Of a stretch of 64,000 nucleotides of DNA, positions 18,672 through 27,366 are shown in pieces. How positions within the stretch are numbered: position 1 is the first letter of the stretch; each line of letters opens with the position of its first letter. The stretch is from the NCBI GenBank assembly GCA_943908365.1, contig CALTTH010000014.1:7793-71792 (forward strand), read 5' to 3'. Source of the stretch: an uncultured Hyphomicrobiales bacterium (GTDB taxonomy: Bacteria; Pseudomonadota; Alphaproteobacteria; Rhizobiales; Rhizobiaceae). A program made the position numbers and the translations under genes. Below the pieces are notes generated by a model. That model was not told where the DNA came from, ran no database searches, and worked only from the letters and a program-made list of their open reading frames with translations.

Positions 18672-19826
18672 TTAGCCTCTTGGGCGAACGGTCACGGTGG
18701 GTTCGACCGACATGCCCGGACCGATGGAGACATCCTTCGGCCAATTATCAACCGTGATCTTCACCGGCACGCGCTGGGTGACCTTCACATAGTTGCCAGT
18801 GGCGTTCTCTGCCGGGAGCAGCGAGAAGGCGGTGCCGGAACCCGGCTGCACAGAGTCGACCTTGCCGCGCAGAAGGTGATCCGGATAGGCGTCGATCGTG
18901 AGTTCCACCGGCTGGCCGGGGCGCATGTCGGCCAGTTGCGTTTCTTTGAAGTTGGCTGTCACCCAGATCTCATCCGGCACGAACATGGCGATCGCCTGGC
19001 CCGCCTGGACAAACTGCCCCTTTGCACCACTGATCTTCACCACGCGACCGGGTTGTGCAGCGGTGAGCGTCGTGTAGTCGAGGTTCTGGTCGGCGCTCTC
19101 CTTCTGGGCGTCGGCCTGCTTCAGGCTCGCCTCAGCGCTGGTGCGCTGTGCTTCTGCTGCGACCTTGTTCTTCATTGCCGAACTGATGTTGGCCTGGGCT
19201 TCCGCATATGCCGCCTGAGCCTGGCGCAGGTTAGATTCTGCTTGCTGGGATGTCTGCAGGCTGCCGGCGCCGCCCTGCTGCAATTGGCGCTGTCGGTTGG
19301 CCTCGTCTTTCGCAAACTGCAGAGCAGCACCTGATGAGGCCTCGCGCGCCTTCGCTTCATCGATCGCAGCGGACGCGACATCGATCTGTGCCGTCGCATT
19401 GATAATCGATGCCTTGGCCGCTTCCACCTGAGCCTCAGCCTGATCCACGGCGATCTGATAATCGCGCGGGGCTATTCTGGCGATCACGGCGCCAGCCGCG
19501 ACATGGGCGTTGTCGGTAACGGAGACATCTTCAAGATAACCGGAGACCTTCGTCGCGAGCGCGAAACTGCGCGCATCGACAAAGGCGTCGTCCGTCGTCT
19601 CATAGGGATGGAAGTAGACGAGCCAGACGAAGTAGCTAGCGATCCCGAGTCCAATCAGACCAACAATGATGAGCGCCGCCCAATAGGGATGTCGGCGGAT
19701 CACTGATGGCTTCTTGTCTTCCTGCTTTGGCTGTTGACCGTCGGTTGCTGTTTGAAGCTCGCGATCCTGCGGATCGCCGTTTTGCTTCGCTTCGTTCTCG
19801 GAAACGGCGCGCTGAGCTTGAACCAC
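18672..19826 (-). CDS. emrA: HlyD-family membrane fusion protein, EmrA type
   Basis: Periplasmic adaptor linking the DHA2 exporter to an outer-membrane channel. 384 residues: a hydrophilic N-terminus, one transmembrane anchor (YWAALIIVGLIGLGIASYFVW, about 48-68), a barrel-sandwich/biotinyl-lipoyl domain starting at TKVSGYLEDVSVTDN, a long alanine/glutamine-rich coiled-coil hairpin (about 130-240, AEAQVEAAKASIINATAQID) and a C-terminal beta-barrel with PGQPVELTIDAYPD. I read the start as GTG (19826) with AGAGG seven bases upstream. It is first gene of the pair and its promoter must lie within 19827-19988. No regulator gene is adjacent. Confidence 0.87.
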   Translation of the reverse strand: MVQAQRAVSENEAKQNGDPQDRELQTATDGQQPKQEDKKPSVIRRHPYWAALIIVGLIGLGIASYFVWLVYFHPYETTDDAFVDARSFALATKVSGYLEDVSVTDNAHVAAGAVIARIAPRDYQIAVDQAEAQVEAAKASIINATAQIDVASAAIDEAKAREASSGAALQFAKDEANRQRQLQQGGAGSLQTSQQAESNLRQAQAAYAEAQANISSAMKNKVAAEAQRTSAEASLKQADAQKESADQNLDYTTLTAAQPGRVVKISGAKGQFVQAGQAIAMFVPDEIWVTANFKETQLADMRPGQPVELTIDAYPDHLLRGKVDSVQPGSGTAFSLLPAENATGNYVKVTQRVPVKITVDNWPKDVSIGPGMSVEPTVTVRPRG

Positions 19827-19988
19827 GATATGCCTCTAAAAATAAGCTGAATATTCGACCTGAACGCAAGACGTGCTTGAAGGTTCCGGTCAAAATTGTA
19901 CCGCAAAAAGAATCTGAGAATGCCTCGTTTTTTTTGGACGCGACGTCCTTTCAGATTACGGTTGCGTGGTCAGAGACGCACTGAGATT

Positions 19989-20876
19989 TCACGGGCTAGT
20001 GGTATCCTCGCCGGCGTTGTAAAACTTGTTCTCGCGGCGTTTGCCGAAGAGCCGCAACGTTTCGAGATGCTCGCGCTGCGCGATGTAGAAGGCATTCAAA
20101 AACTCCAGTTCCTTTCCCGGCGTCACAGCTTCGGGGTAACCGATCTTTTTGACGATCGCTTGGGCGATCTCAATGGCCTGCTTGTCGCGAAGACGCTTGT
20201 TTGGATCTCGGAGCAGGCCTTCCAGGGTCTGCAACTCATAGCTTCCGTAAATATCCAAATGTTCCGGCCTGAACTCGAAGCCCGCCTGGGTCGCCTTGAT
20301 GGTGGATGTGGCGGCAGCAAGATCGGGCAACAGCACCGAGCGGGGATTTTCAATGACGAGAGTCCCAGCCATGAGATCGCCGAGCCGTTGTCGACGATTG
20401 CTGGATAAAGTGACGGCCACGATGATGACCAGCCAGAAGAGGGTTGTCCATGTCAGCCAAACGGGTGATTCTGAAAATATCAGGCCTAGAGGCGTGAATA
20501 TCTCCATCTCCTTCATGAGATTTCGTGTGGCAATCTGATGCGGCGTCAGGCGGCGTCCTTCGACATTCACAACGCGGATACCGGCAATCCGTTTTCCAAG
20601 TGTGCGGCCATTCCAGATCAGTTCTGACAAAATGTAATAGGGCGTCCGCAACAGGAATCCCAAAAGCGTAATCGCCGTTGCTCTGGCGCTCTCCTCCAAT
20701 GCGCCACTCAGCGAAAGCACGATAATGCAGATGAGCGCGATGACGAAGGTCATCACGAAGTCGATGAACTGCGCGCCGAGCCGCGATGCGACAGACGCGA
20801 TGTCAAGGTGGAGCGCAACGCCTTCCGGCGGCATCAGTTCTTCGACGCGCTTGCCGTCGCGAAAGATCAGGCTCAT
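19989..20876 (-). CDS. RDD-family membrane protein
   Basis: 295 residues. The RDD domain (about 20-155) begins VASRLGAQFIDFVMTFVIAL with the family's Arg and Asp, has at least three hydrophobic helices, and includes GRTLGKRIAGIRVVNVEGRR. The C-terminal half is soluble and may be an accessory segment (FYIAQREHLETLRLFGKRRE). The function of RDD proteins is poorly known; ion transport has been proposed for some. I used the ATG at 20876, which overlaps the SpoIIM-like stop (ATGA). A longer in-frame extension to 21149 lies entirely over that gene and has no support. Last gene of the MoxR/DUF58 operon, so it is probably a membrane component of that system. Confidence 0.82.
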   Translation of the reverse strand: MSLIFRDGKRVEELMPPEGVALHLDIASVASRLGAQFIDFVMTFVIALICIIVLSLSGALEESARATAITLLGFLLRTPYYILSELIWNGRTLGKRIAGIRVVNVEGRRLTPHQIATRNLMKEMEIFTPLGLIFSESPVWLTWTTLFWLVIIVAVTLSSNRRQRLGDLMAGTLVIENPRSVLLPDLAAATSTIKATQAGFEFRPEHLDIYGSYELQTLEGLLRDPNKRLRDKQAIEIAQAIVKKIGYPEAVTPGKELEFLNAFYIAQREHLETLRLFGKRRENKFYNAGEDTTSP

Positions 20877-21952
20877 CGCTCTGTCTCTTTCAATGGCTTC
20901 CTGTCGCGGCCCGACAAGGTCAGCCATGCCACCCACAGTGCCCCAACACACCACCCAATCGCGATCCGCCACAATGGGTCTTGAATGGTCTGGCGCAAGA
21001 AACCTTCCAGAAAGGCGGCAGCAATCAGCATGATGGCCGCGAGGAAGGCAAGTTTGACGGCATCGTGAGCCTGCTGCCGCAATGCGTCCCTGCGGCGCAA
21101 CGCGCCGGGCAGGAGGACGGCGAGCCCGAGCCGCGCGCCACCCGCGCAAGCAATCGCAATCGCCGCAAGTTCTGTGACGCCGTGGATGGAAAGCCAGGCG
21201 AACACGTCGTATCCGAGGCCATGATGGGAGAACATGGCGAAAAATACGCCCAGTATCATGCCGTTGTAAAAGGTCAGCGCGAAGCTTGGAATGGCGGCGA
21301 AGATGCCAAGGGTGAAAATCAAAACGGCAATCGTCGTGTTGTGGGAAAAAAGGTAAGCCATAAAGGCCGCCAACTCGTCTGTGGCGTGCCCCTCATTTCC
21401 ATAGATCGTCGATCGAAGCAGATTCGCCGAGGCGGAGGGCGTCCGATCACCCGCCAGATCGGCCGGCACGAGCGCATAAAACCAGCTGTGATCGTCGAGA
21501 TAGAGTTTGTACCCAACGGCGGCACCGAGGATCATTGCGAAAAAGCCGATGAACAAGGAGAGGAAGGACCGTCGTACGGCCTGCGGAATACCACGGATCA
21601 ACAGCCGGCTTATCAGGCCACTCACGCTTTCCTGCGGTGCATAGACCACGAGATAGGCGCGGGCGCACAGGCTCTCGAGATAGGATATCAGCGCCCTGTC
21701 CAGCGATATGTCGCGCGCGACGCTGAGCGAGTTCATCGCCTGCCTGTAGCCGGAGGTGAGCGAGCGCACCTCATCATAGTTGAGTGTGGCCACGCCGCGC
21801 TTTTCGACCCGTGTCACAAGCTGGTCGAGCACCCGCCATTGTGCCTCCCGCTCGGCTCGAAACCGGGCGGAGCGCAGCATGTCCAACGGTGCCGGTGTCT
21901 GCGTCGGCGCGCTCGGCATGGCACCATTAAGGTCGACATTTGGCCCGGTCAT
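20873..21952 (-). CDS. Stage II sporulation protein M (SpoIIM)-like membrane protein
   Basis: 359 residues. A soluble N-terminal region with charged helices (ARFRAEREAQWRVLDQLVTRVEKRG) is followed by several membrane segments (FLSLFIGFFAMILGAAVGYKLY, IAVLIFTLGIFAAIPSFALTF and FEG-containing C-terminal helices). The conserved SpoIIM features are FYNGMILGVFFAMFSHHGLG and WLSIHGVTELAAIAIACAGGARLG. The name is historical: this organism group does not sporulate, and these homologues sit beside MoxR/DUF58/RDD genes. Overlaps DUF58 upstream and RDD downstream by four bases each (ATGA), so it is translationally coupled. Role unknown; possibly a membrane partner of the MoxR-dependent machinery. Confidence 0.82.
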   Translation of the reverse strand: MTGPNVDLNGAMPSAPTQTPAPLDMLRSARFRAEREAQWRVLDQLVTRVEKRGVATLNYDEVRSLTSGYRQAMNSLSVARDISLDRALISYLESLCARAYLVVYAPQESVSGLISRLLIRGIPQAVRRSFLSLFIGFFAMILGAAVGYKLYLDDHSWFYALVPADLAGDRTPSASANLLRSTIYGNEGHATDELAAFMAYLFSHNTTIAVLIFTLGIFAAIPSFALTFYNGMILGVFFAMFSHHGLGYDVFAWLSIHGVTELAAIAIACAGGARLGLAVLLPGALRRRDALRQQAHDAVKLAFLAAIMLIAAAFLEGFLRQTIQDPLWRIAIGWCVGALWVAWLTLSGRDRKPLKETER

Positions 21953-23265
21953 AGCATCTCGCGAGATTTGATTTCGATGTAGCGGCCAATCAGATCGGAT
22001 GTGAGCGCTTCAGGCGTGCTGTCGAGGCACATGACGCCGAGACGGGAAAGCGTTTCCAGGACGGTTCGACGCTCCTGCGAGATCTGGCGGGCGGCAACCG
22101 ATCGTGCGACACTGTCCAGCGTCAAGATGTCGGGTTCGATCAGCGTCTTGATACTGGAGTCACTCAGCGCGATGTAGACGATGAAATGCTGCTTCGCCAA
22201 GGTGCGGATCGTTTCTACCATCAGTTCGGCCGTCGTACTGTCCACGAAGTCGGAAAAGATGATGATGAGCGAGCGCCGCTTTAGTTGACCGGCGAGATAG
22301 GTGAGGCCGAGCGTATGGTTGGTTTCATGTGCCTCGTAGCGCAATGTCGCACAGGCTGATTGCACCCTGGTGAAAGCGGCGCGCCCTGGCGTGGCGGGCA
22401 GGAACAGGCGAGGCCGGCTGTCGAAATTGTAGAAGCCAACCAGATCACCCGCCTGTCCAGCTGCCCAACACGTTGCCAGTGCGGCATTGATGGCGCGGTC
22501 GAGCTTTGCGATACCGGCAATTTTTTCGGCCATCAGGCGCCCGGAATCGACGCATAGAATGATTTGCTGATTGCGCTCGGCCGTCAGGTCCCGCACGACG
22601 AGGCTGCGCATGCGGGCGGAGCGCTTCCAATCGATGCTGCGCGTATCCATGCCAACTGCAAATTCGCGCAGCTGGTGGAACTCAGATCCTTGTCCACTCA
22701 GCCTCATGTCTTTGCTGCCAGCCTCAAGCGGCAGGATCTGTGTGTTGATCGCTCCGGACAGCACGGGCGAAATGTCGGGCGCGACGGTGATCTTGCGGGC
22801 AATGGGCGAGCGAACAACGACTTCAAGCAGCTTTAGCCGTGAAGCCCATTTCAGCCAGATCGTCTCGACCTTGAACACCCCGCGGCGCGTCAGGCGGATA
22901 TCCATTGCCGACGTGGTTGTCGCTTTTCGGTTGGCCTCGTGATCGAAAGTCGTGACGTCCTGGGCCACAAGCTCGGGCGGCAGATCAAGCCGGGCTTCCA
23001 TCCTCAAGGGCAAAGCGCCGCGATGCGGCGAAAGCTCCACCGACAATTGCACGTTGTGGCCGACGAAACCTCGGCTCGGCAGATCAAAGGCAATCTCGAT
23101 CCGTTTTGACCAGACCGAGAGCGCAATATCGAGCAAGACCGCTATTCCCGCGATGCCCCAAAGACCCATGATCACGATATCGACGCCGGGCGACCACACG
23201 GCCGTCAGCACCGTCAGCGCGGTCATGATCAGAACGAGAGCAATGAGGTAGGAAGAGGGGCGCAT
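21949..23265 (-). CDS. DUF58 / von Willebrand A-like protein
   Basis: 438 residues. Two N-terminal transmembrane helices (about 5-50: YLIALVLIMTALTVLTAVW, IVIMGLWGIAGIAVLLDIAL) are followed by a beta-rich region and the DUF58 signature, GSEFHQLREFAVGMDTRSID then WKRSARMRSLVVRDLTAERN. A vWA-like fold follows, with ILCVDSGRLMAEKIAG providing a MIDAS-like Asp and IIIFSDFVDSTTAELM. DUF58 proteins are regular partners of MoxR AAA+ ATPases, which are thought to assemble or load metal on vWA proteins. The start immediately follows the MoxR stop (TAAATG) and the stop overlaps the SpoIIM-like start. Specific target unknown. Confidence 0.86.
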   Translation of the reverse strand: MRPSSYLIALVLIMTALTVLTAVWSPGVDIVIMGLWGIAGIAVLLDIALSVWSKRIEIAFDLPSRGFVGHNVQLSVELSPHRGALPLRMEARLDLPPELVAQDVTTFDHEANRKATTTSAMDIRLTRRGVFKVETIWLKWASRLKLLEVVVRSPIARKITVAPDISPVLSGAINTQILPLEAGSKDMRLSGQGSEFHQLREFAVGMDTRSIDWKRSARMRSLVVRDLTAERNQQIILCVDSGRLMAEKIAGIAKLDRAINAALATCWAAGQAGDLVGFYNFDSRPRLFLPATPGRAAFTRVQSACATLRYEAHETNHTLGLTYLAGQLKRRSLIIIFSDFVDSTTAELMVETIRTLAKQHFIVYIALSDSSIKTLIEPDILTLDSVARSVAARQISQERRTVLETLSRLGVMCLDSTPEALTSDLIGRYIEIKSREML

Positions 23266-24222
23266 TTATCGCGGTGCATCCATACGGTTCAGGATGGTGC
23301 GAAGCACGTCTTCAGTCGTTCGGCCATCGATTTCCGCTGCGGGAGAGAGGATGATGCGATGGCGCAAGGCGGGCACCATCAGTGCCTGAACGTCGTCCGG
23401 TAAGCCGTATTGACGTCCCCCGAAAGCTGCCCGCACGCGCACCGCTGCCGATAGCGCGTCGGCTGCGCGTGTGGAGGCGCCTTGAAGGATCTCCGGATCG
23501 GAGCGCGTCGCCCGGACGAGATCGACGATATAGGTGAGGATGCTGTCATCGAGATGAATGCTGTCGATCAGCGTCCGACCATCGGCAAGAATGGAGCTGG
23601 TGACGAGCGGCCGAATGCCCACTTCGTTCAGTTTCGTCTGGATCGGTTGACCCGCATGGCGTTTCAGGATGGCGATTTCTGTCTCACGATTGGGAAAATC
23701 GATGACGAGTTTGAAGAGAAAGCGATCGAGCTGCGCTTCCGGCAGGGGGTAGGTGCCATGCTGCTCGATGGGGTTCTGCGTGGCGAGCACGAAGAAGTCC
23801 AGGCCGAGCGGGTAATCGGTGCCGTCGATCGTCACCATGCGCTCATTCATGGCCTGCAAAAGGGCAGATTGTGTCTTTGGAGGCGCTCGATTGATTTCAT
23901 CGGCAAGCAGGATGTTGGTGAAGACCGGGCCTTTGGTCAGATGGAACTGACTGGTTTGGAAGTTGAAGAGGTTCACACCCAGAACATCGCTCGGCATCAG
24001 GTCCGGCGTGAATTGAATGCGCCGGTACTGCAGGTCCATGACGGCCGAGACCGAACGCGCGAGCAAGGTCTTGGCGGTGCCGGGTGGTCCTTCGAGCAGG
24101 CAATGTCCGCGCGCAAAGATCGAGATCAGGATCATATCGATAAGGGCGTCCTGCCCCTGCACGGTCTTGGCGATCTCGCCGCGGATCGCGACAACCAGAT
24201 TGCGAAACTCATCTAGATTCAA
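23266..24222 (-). CDS. MoxR-family AAA+ ATPase
   Basis: Chaperone-like AAA+ ATPase, 318 residues. Walker A is LEGPPGTAKTLLARS (about 40-54), Walker B ILLADEINRAPPKTQSALLQ (about 104-123), sensor 1 lies in VLATQNPIEQHGTYPLPEAQ with the arginine-finger region LDRFLFK, and the C-terminal lid follows. Start read as TTG at 24222, 14 bases inside the end of the DUF4350 gene, with a GGGAG element about seven bases upstream; no ATG is in frame nearby. Partner gene DUF58 follows with no gap. The MoxR-DUF58 pair anchors the whole cluster; its biological output is not established. Confidence 0.9.
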   Translation of the reverse strand: MNLDEFRNLVVAIRGEIAKTVQGQDALIDMILISIFARGHCLLEGPPGTAKTLLARSVSAVMDLQYRRIQFTPDLMPSDVLGVNLFNFQTSQFHLTKGPVFTNILLADEINRAPPKTQSALLQAMNERMVTIDGTDYPLGLDFFVLATQNPIEQHGTYPLPEAQLDRFLFKLVIDFPNRETEIAILKRHAGQPIQTKLNEVGIRPLVTSSILADGRTLIDSIHLDDSILTYIVDLVRATRSDPEILQGASTRAADALSAAVRVRAAFGGRQYGLPDDVQALMVPALRHRIILSPAAEIDGRTTEDVLRTILNRMDAPR

Positions 24223-25444
24223 GCTTGATGCTCCCTAGTCGTTTTTTAAATGTTTCAAGATGCCGATGCAGATCGGGCTGGGTCATGGATTTGCCGCGGT
24301 TCATAAGCTCTTTCGATATCGCTTCGAAAGCCTCGGCACTGGAACGGTCGCGCAAGGCAAGATGGCGAAACATTCGTTCGATACCGGCATCGTTGGCTGC
24401 ATGTGGTCCAAACAAGAGGCCGGCTTTGTCGGCCAGCAGGTTGTGAACAAATTGCGCGGTCATGCGTCCGTCATTGCCGGACAGGCGCAAAAGCCGCGCG
24501 GTCGCTTCTGTGGCCGCAGCTTTTGACAGATCGGATGTCGCCTCGTCCGTCAACGGTTTGCCGAAACGGACCGCGCCTCTCCAGAAACAGACAGCAGCCA
24601 CGAGGATGATGGCACCCCAGATGAACCATAAGTGATGTGCGAGAAAACGGTCGGGATCAGCGGCGTTGGACGCAACTGCGTCAGCTGTCGCAAGATAGAC
24701 GGGGCGCCTGCCGAAAAGTCCGCGCAACTCTTCGATCAAGGAGATGGCAAAATCGGCATTTTCGCCGAGCGCCAGCCCATGATTATTGAGGAGATCGGGA
24801 TCAGAAAGAACATAGAAGTCAAAATCGAAAGTACATTTTAGCAGCAGCGGGCCCGCTTGAAGCCCAGCCATTTCCTCGCAGTCCGAGGGGGTTTGGTCGC
24901 GGGAAAAGACCTGTGCTTGATAAATCCTAATCGTCTCGACACGGTGTCTTAGAATGGATTGTTGCGCCTGCCTGAAACGCGGTCCCGTCCTTTTGATGTG
25001 AAGATTGGGGATACCGATCCGGGCGAGGGCGTCGTCGATGTCGGATGACGGTATGAGAGCGTCTTCACGGGCAACGCCCTGCTCAAGACGATCGGCTCGC
25101 CATTTTGGTAATACGATCAGGGTTGGGGTGATGCTGGGTTTGTCGCCGAAGACCGCTGAATGCGTACGTCTGTCGCCATCGCCTATTATCCGACCGGCTC
25201 TAGACCAAGGCAGCGGCACAATGCGGAGCGAGGCGCGCGAGACTGGCGAGTTGGTCGACGGGTCGGTGCGCGCAACCTGGATGCCCGAGGACTGCAGCCA
25301 GACTTCCAGTCCCCTATAGCCGGTAGGGGAGCGATCAAAATCTGCGTTCTCCTCAGCCATTCCTGCGCCGGCATGCGTCAGTGCGCTGAACAGCACGACC
25401 AAAAGGAGGATCAAGCGGGACCTAAACACGAGCCGAATCTCCAC
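24209..25444 (-). CDS. DUF4350-domain membrane protein
   Basis: 411 residues. An N-terminal hydrophobic segment (LILLLVVLFSALTHAGAG, about 11-28) serves as signal or anchor. The DUF4350 core (about 40-240) includes TGYRGLEVWLQSSG and the characteristic FYVLSDPDLLNNHGLALGEN. A transmembrane helix (FIWGAIILVAAVCFW, near 276) precedes a helical cytosolic tail. The layout suggests a periplasmic sensor or cargo-binding domain tied to a cytoplasmic part, as in other MoxR-DUF58 operons. It overlaps the upstream DUF4129-like gene by 23 bases and the MoxR start by 14. No enzymatic motif is recognised. Confidence 0.8.
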   Translation of the reverse strand: MEIRLVFRSRLILLLVVLFSALTHAGAGMAEENADFDRSPTGYRGLEVWLQSSGIQVARTDPSTNSPVSRASLRIVPLPWSRAGRIIGDGDRRTHSAVFGDKPSITPTLIVLPKWRADRLEQGVAREDALIPSSDIDDALARIGIPNLHIKRTGPRFRQAQQSILRHRVETIRIYQAQVFSRDQTPSDCEEMAGLQAGPLLLKCTFDFDFYVLSDPDLLNNHGLALGENADFAISLIEELRGLFGRRPVYLATADAVASNAADPDRFLAHHLWFIWGAIILVAAVCFWRGAVRFGKPLTDEATSDLSKAAATEATARLLRLSGNDGRMTAQFVHNLLADKAGLLFGPHAANDAGIERMFRHLALRDRSSAEAFEAISKELMNRGKSMTQPDLHRHLETFKKRLGSIKLESR

Positions 25445-26135
25445 TGAAAAGCAGAGGCTGTGCTACCTGCAACAGTTCTGAAAAATCGCTTTCCGCAGGG
25501 ACCTTCCCACCATAATGGGCGAGTTCAGTCTGTAAAAGCAGACGCCGCAACTCATCCCGATGCTCCATCTTCTTGGGCAGTCTAACAAACACCGTTCGTT
25601 CGGTATCCGAACGTAAGACATGCGTTCCCGTCCGCTTGGCCGATTGAAGCAGGCATTGCCTCAGCAATTGCACAAGCGCCTCCCTTCGATCCGGCATTGC
25701 GGCGATGTGTGCCAGGAAATCGCGTGGCTTTTCGTTGGCGTCACGTGCGGTGCCTTGCCAGTTTTCCGGTTTCTCGCTTCGGTTCGGCTGCGTCGCCATC
25801 GGTGCGCGCGACAACAAGACACCGCCGCTGCCGAAAAACATCCACAGGACGATGATGGCAACGAGGACGATGAGGACGATAAGCACACCCAGAAAGCCGC
25901 CGAGGGCAGGTGGGCTCGACACCGCCGGTGGCACCTCGGAAGGCCTAGGGGCCTCCGGCTTTGCCTGGGTCGGCCCCTCGGGATAGGTCAGCGTGCAGCG
26001 CACTCCATTTTGGAGGCACTGTGCCTTGTAATTTTCGGCGCTCCCCAACGGCTCTTGAGCCACCGCTCCCACCGGAGCGGTCGCAACTGACCATAAGACA
26101 GCCAGCCAGAATAAGGGCTTTAGCTGGCGCTTCAG
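25422..26135 (-). CDS. DUF4129-like membrane protein, probable CTG start
   Basis: About 237 residues if translation begins at CTG 26135 (LKRQLKPLFWLAVLWSVATA). That codon overlaps the DUF805 stop as CTGA and places a good signal peptide exactly at the N-terminus. No in-frame ATG, GTG or TTG exists near this point; the only upstream ATG (26294) would bury 53 residues inside the DUF805 gene. A periplasmic segment follows, then a transmembrane helix (LGGFLGVLIVLIVLVAIIVLWMFF) and a C-terminal DUF4129-like region (LVQLLRQCLLQSAKRTGT, LAHYGGKVPAESDFSELL). Function unknown; part of the MoxR operon. The start codon is the main uncertainty. Confidence 0.75.
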   Translation of the reverse strand: MKRQLKPLFWLAVLWSVATAPVGAVAQEPLGSAENYKAQCLQNGVRCTLTYPEGPTQAKPEAPRPSEVPPAVSSPPALGGFLGVLIVLIVLVAIIVLWMFFGSGGVLLSRAPMATQPNRSEKPENWQGTARDANEKPRDFLAHIAAMPDRREALVQLLRQCLLQSAKRTGTHVLRSDTERTVFVRLPKKMEHRDELRRLLLQTELAHYGGKVPAESDFSELLQVAQPLLFSGDSARV

Positions 26136-26578
26136 GCAAACACCCCTGCGGAGGACTGCGGGCTCAGAGGGTCTAGGCCAAACTTGTTGGGACCTTTTGT
26201 TCCGGGAAGGATAAAGATCACGAGCATTGCTATAGGCGCTAGTAAGCCAACAATAGGCACGAAGGTCGCAACAGAAAGGCCGAGAAACCACCAACCGGAA
26301 ATGTTGCGGTCATGGAATCGGCGAACGGCCACAGATATCGCCGGTAGAAACATTCCGAGAGTTATCAACGTCGAAACGATTCCTAAAACGATGACCCACG
26401 GTGGGAAATCTTGTCCAGGCTCGCGACCTACGGAGGAGAATCCAACGACAAACGACCAGCCGAATGATACCAAGTATATGAAAACCTGAAACCACCAAAA
26501 TTCAGATCGGCTGGCTCTGCCAGAGAAGGTCGCATATTTCTCCTTGAGAACCGTCCGAACCGCTTCTTTAAAACCCAT
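26132..26578 (-). CDS. DUF805 small membrane protein
   Basis: 148 residues with the DUF805 layout: an aromatic start (KYATFSGRASRSEFWWFQVF), four hydrophobic segments, a conserved VRRFHDRNISGWWFLG loop, and the ending FILPGTKGPNKFGLDPL. DUF805 proteins (YhaH-like) are inner-membrane proteins of unknown function. It is the promoter-proximal gene of the MoxR/DUF58 operon; its stop overlaps the next gene's presumed CTG start. DUF805 is not a constant member of such clusters, so it may simply be co-transcribed. Confidence 0.85.
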   Translation of the reverse strand: MGFKEAVRTVLKEKYATFSGRASRSEFWWFQVFIYLVSFGWSFVVGFSSVGREPGQDFPPWVIVLGIVSTLITLGMFLPAISVAVRRFHDRNISGWWFLGLSVATFVPIVGLLAPIAMLVIFILPGTKGPNKFGLDPLSPQSSAGVFA

Positions 26579-27366
26579 TTTACACCCCGTTCTGCCCCAT
26601 GCTAATTATCTGTGATCTTTCACGAATTCAGTTTTCGACGTTCCTGTACCATGCCGAAGCCTCTAACTCAGTTTGCGCTTGTCCTCATCGAGTGCCGCAG
26701 AGCACATCTAGGCCGCGAGCTTGATCTACGTCTCCAAACCTCGTGACGAACGAAACCAGCCTTTGATCTTGCAAGGCCGCACGTCAAGACACGTTCAGAT
26801 TGCATTGAAGACACCTTGATCATTCTGCACTACGGTTTACTGCCAAGAGGGTTGCCTGCCCGGCGTGTCCTCAATCATTAGAGCAAAATCGTGATACTTC
26901 AACAGGAAGATGTTTTATTTTCCAACGAAAACACAGGATTAGCTGAGCAGAATACCAGTGTAATATTTAGAGATTTTTGCGCAATAGCGGTCATTTCCGA
27001 AGAATAGAATCATGAAATATTATCAATTTCGGGTTGAGCTCACTAAAGATCAAAACCGGGGAATTAAATTGCTTGCATGTGTTTCCATGCGCCAACTTTT
27101 CTACATCATTTGTATTTGCTTTTCCAAGTTTTGACAGGGAGTTGCATTGTTCGCTGAGCCTTCACTCATCGTAACGTCTGCATCCGCTGCCACGACCTTC
27201 CGTTGGTCCGAAAGGGTACGAAAGCGCCAGATGGCGAATATCATGGTTGATGAGGTGGAACCGACCTTCGCTGGGTCCATTGTAGCTTTGAGCTTGGCTT
27301 CGCCAACGCCTCTGCAGCGCGCACGCGTGCAGTTCCTCCATTCTTCAAACCACAAAGGATTTGGCC
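26579..27366. other. 788-bp intergenic region, AT-rich right half
   Basis: No convincing gene. It contains the divergent promoters for the DUF805-MoxR operon (left) and the catalase (right). The stretch around 26880-27120 is clearly more AT-rich than its surroundings. Short open frames here (for example 27101-27355 minus) lack codon bias, ribosome sites and recognisable content. A GGAAT-N16-GTTT near 27060 only loosely resembles an EcfG general-stress promoter. Confidence 0.6.

Noticed and set aside
20786..21982. 398-residue plus-strand frame opposite the SpoIIM-like and RDD genes
   Set aside because: Antisense shadow; charged, histidine/glutamine-rich composition with no domain, while the minus strand has coherent membrane proteins.
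26136..26294. N-terminal extension of the DUF4129-like protein from ATG 26294
   Set aside because: The 53 extra residues lie wholly inside the DUF805 gene in another frame and precede the signal peptide.
27060..27084. GGAAT-N16-GTTT resembling an EcfG general-stress promoter before katE
   Set aside because: It deviates from the GGAAC core and lies about 280 bp from the start codon; too weak to annotate.
27101..27355. 84-residue minus-strand open frame before the catalase
   Set aside because: No ribosome site, no recognisable domain, cysteine/arginine-rich composition typical of chance frames; overlaps the katE promoter region.
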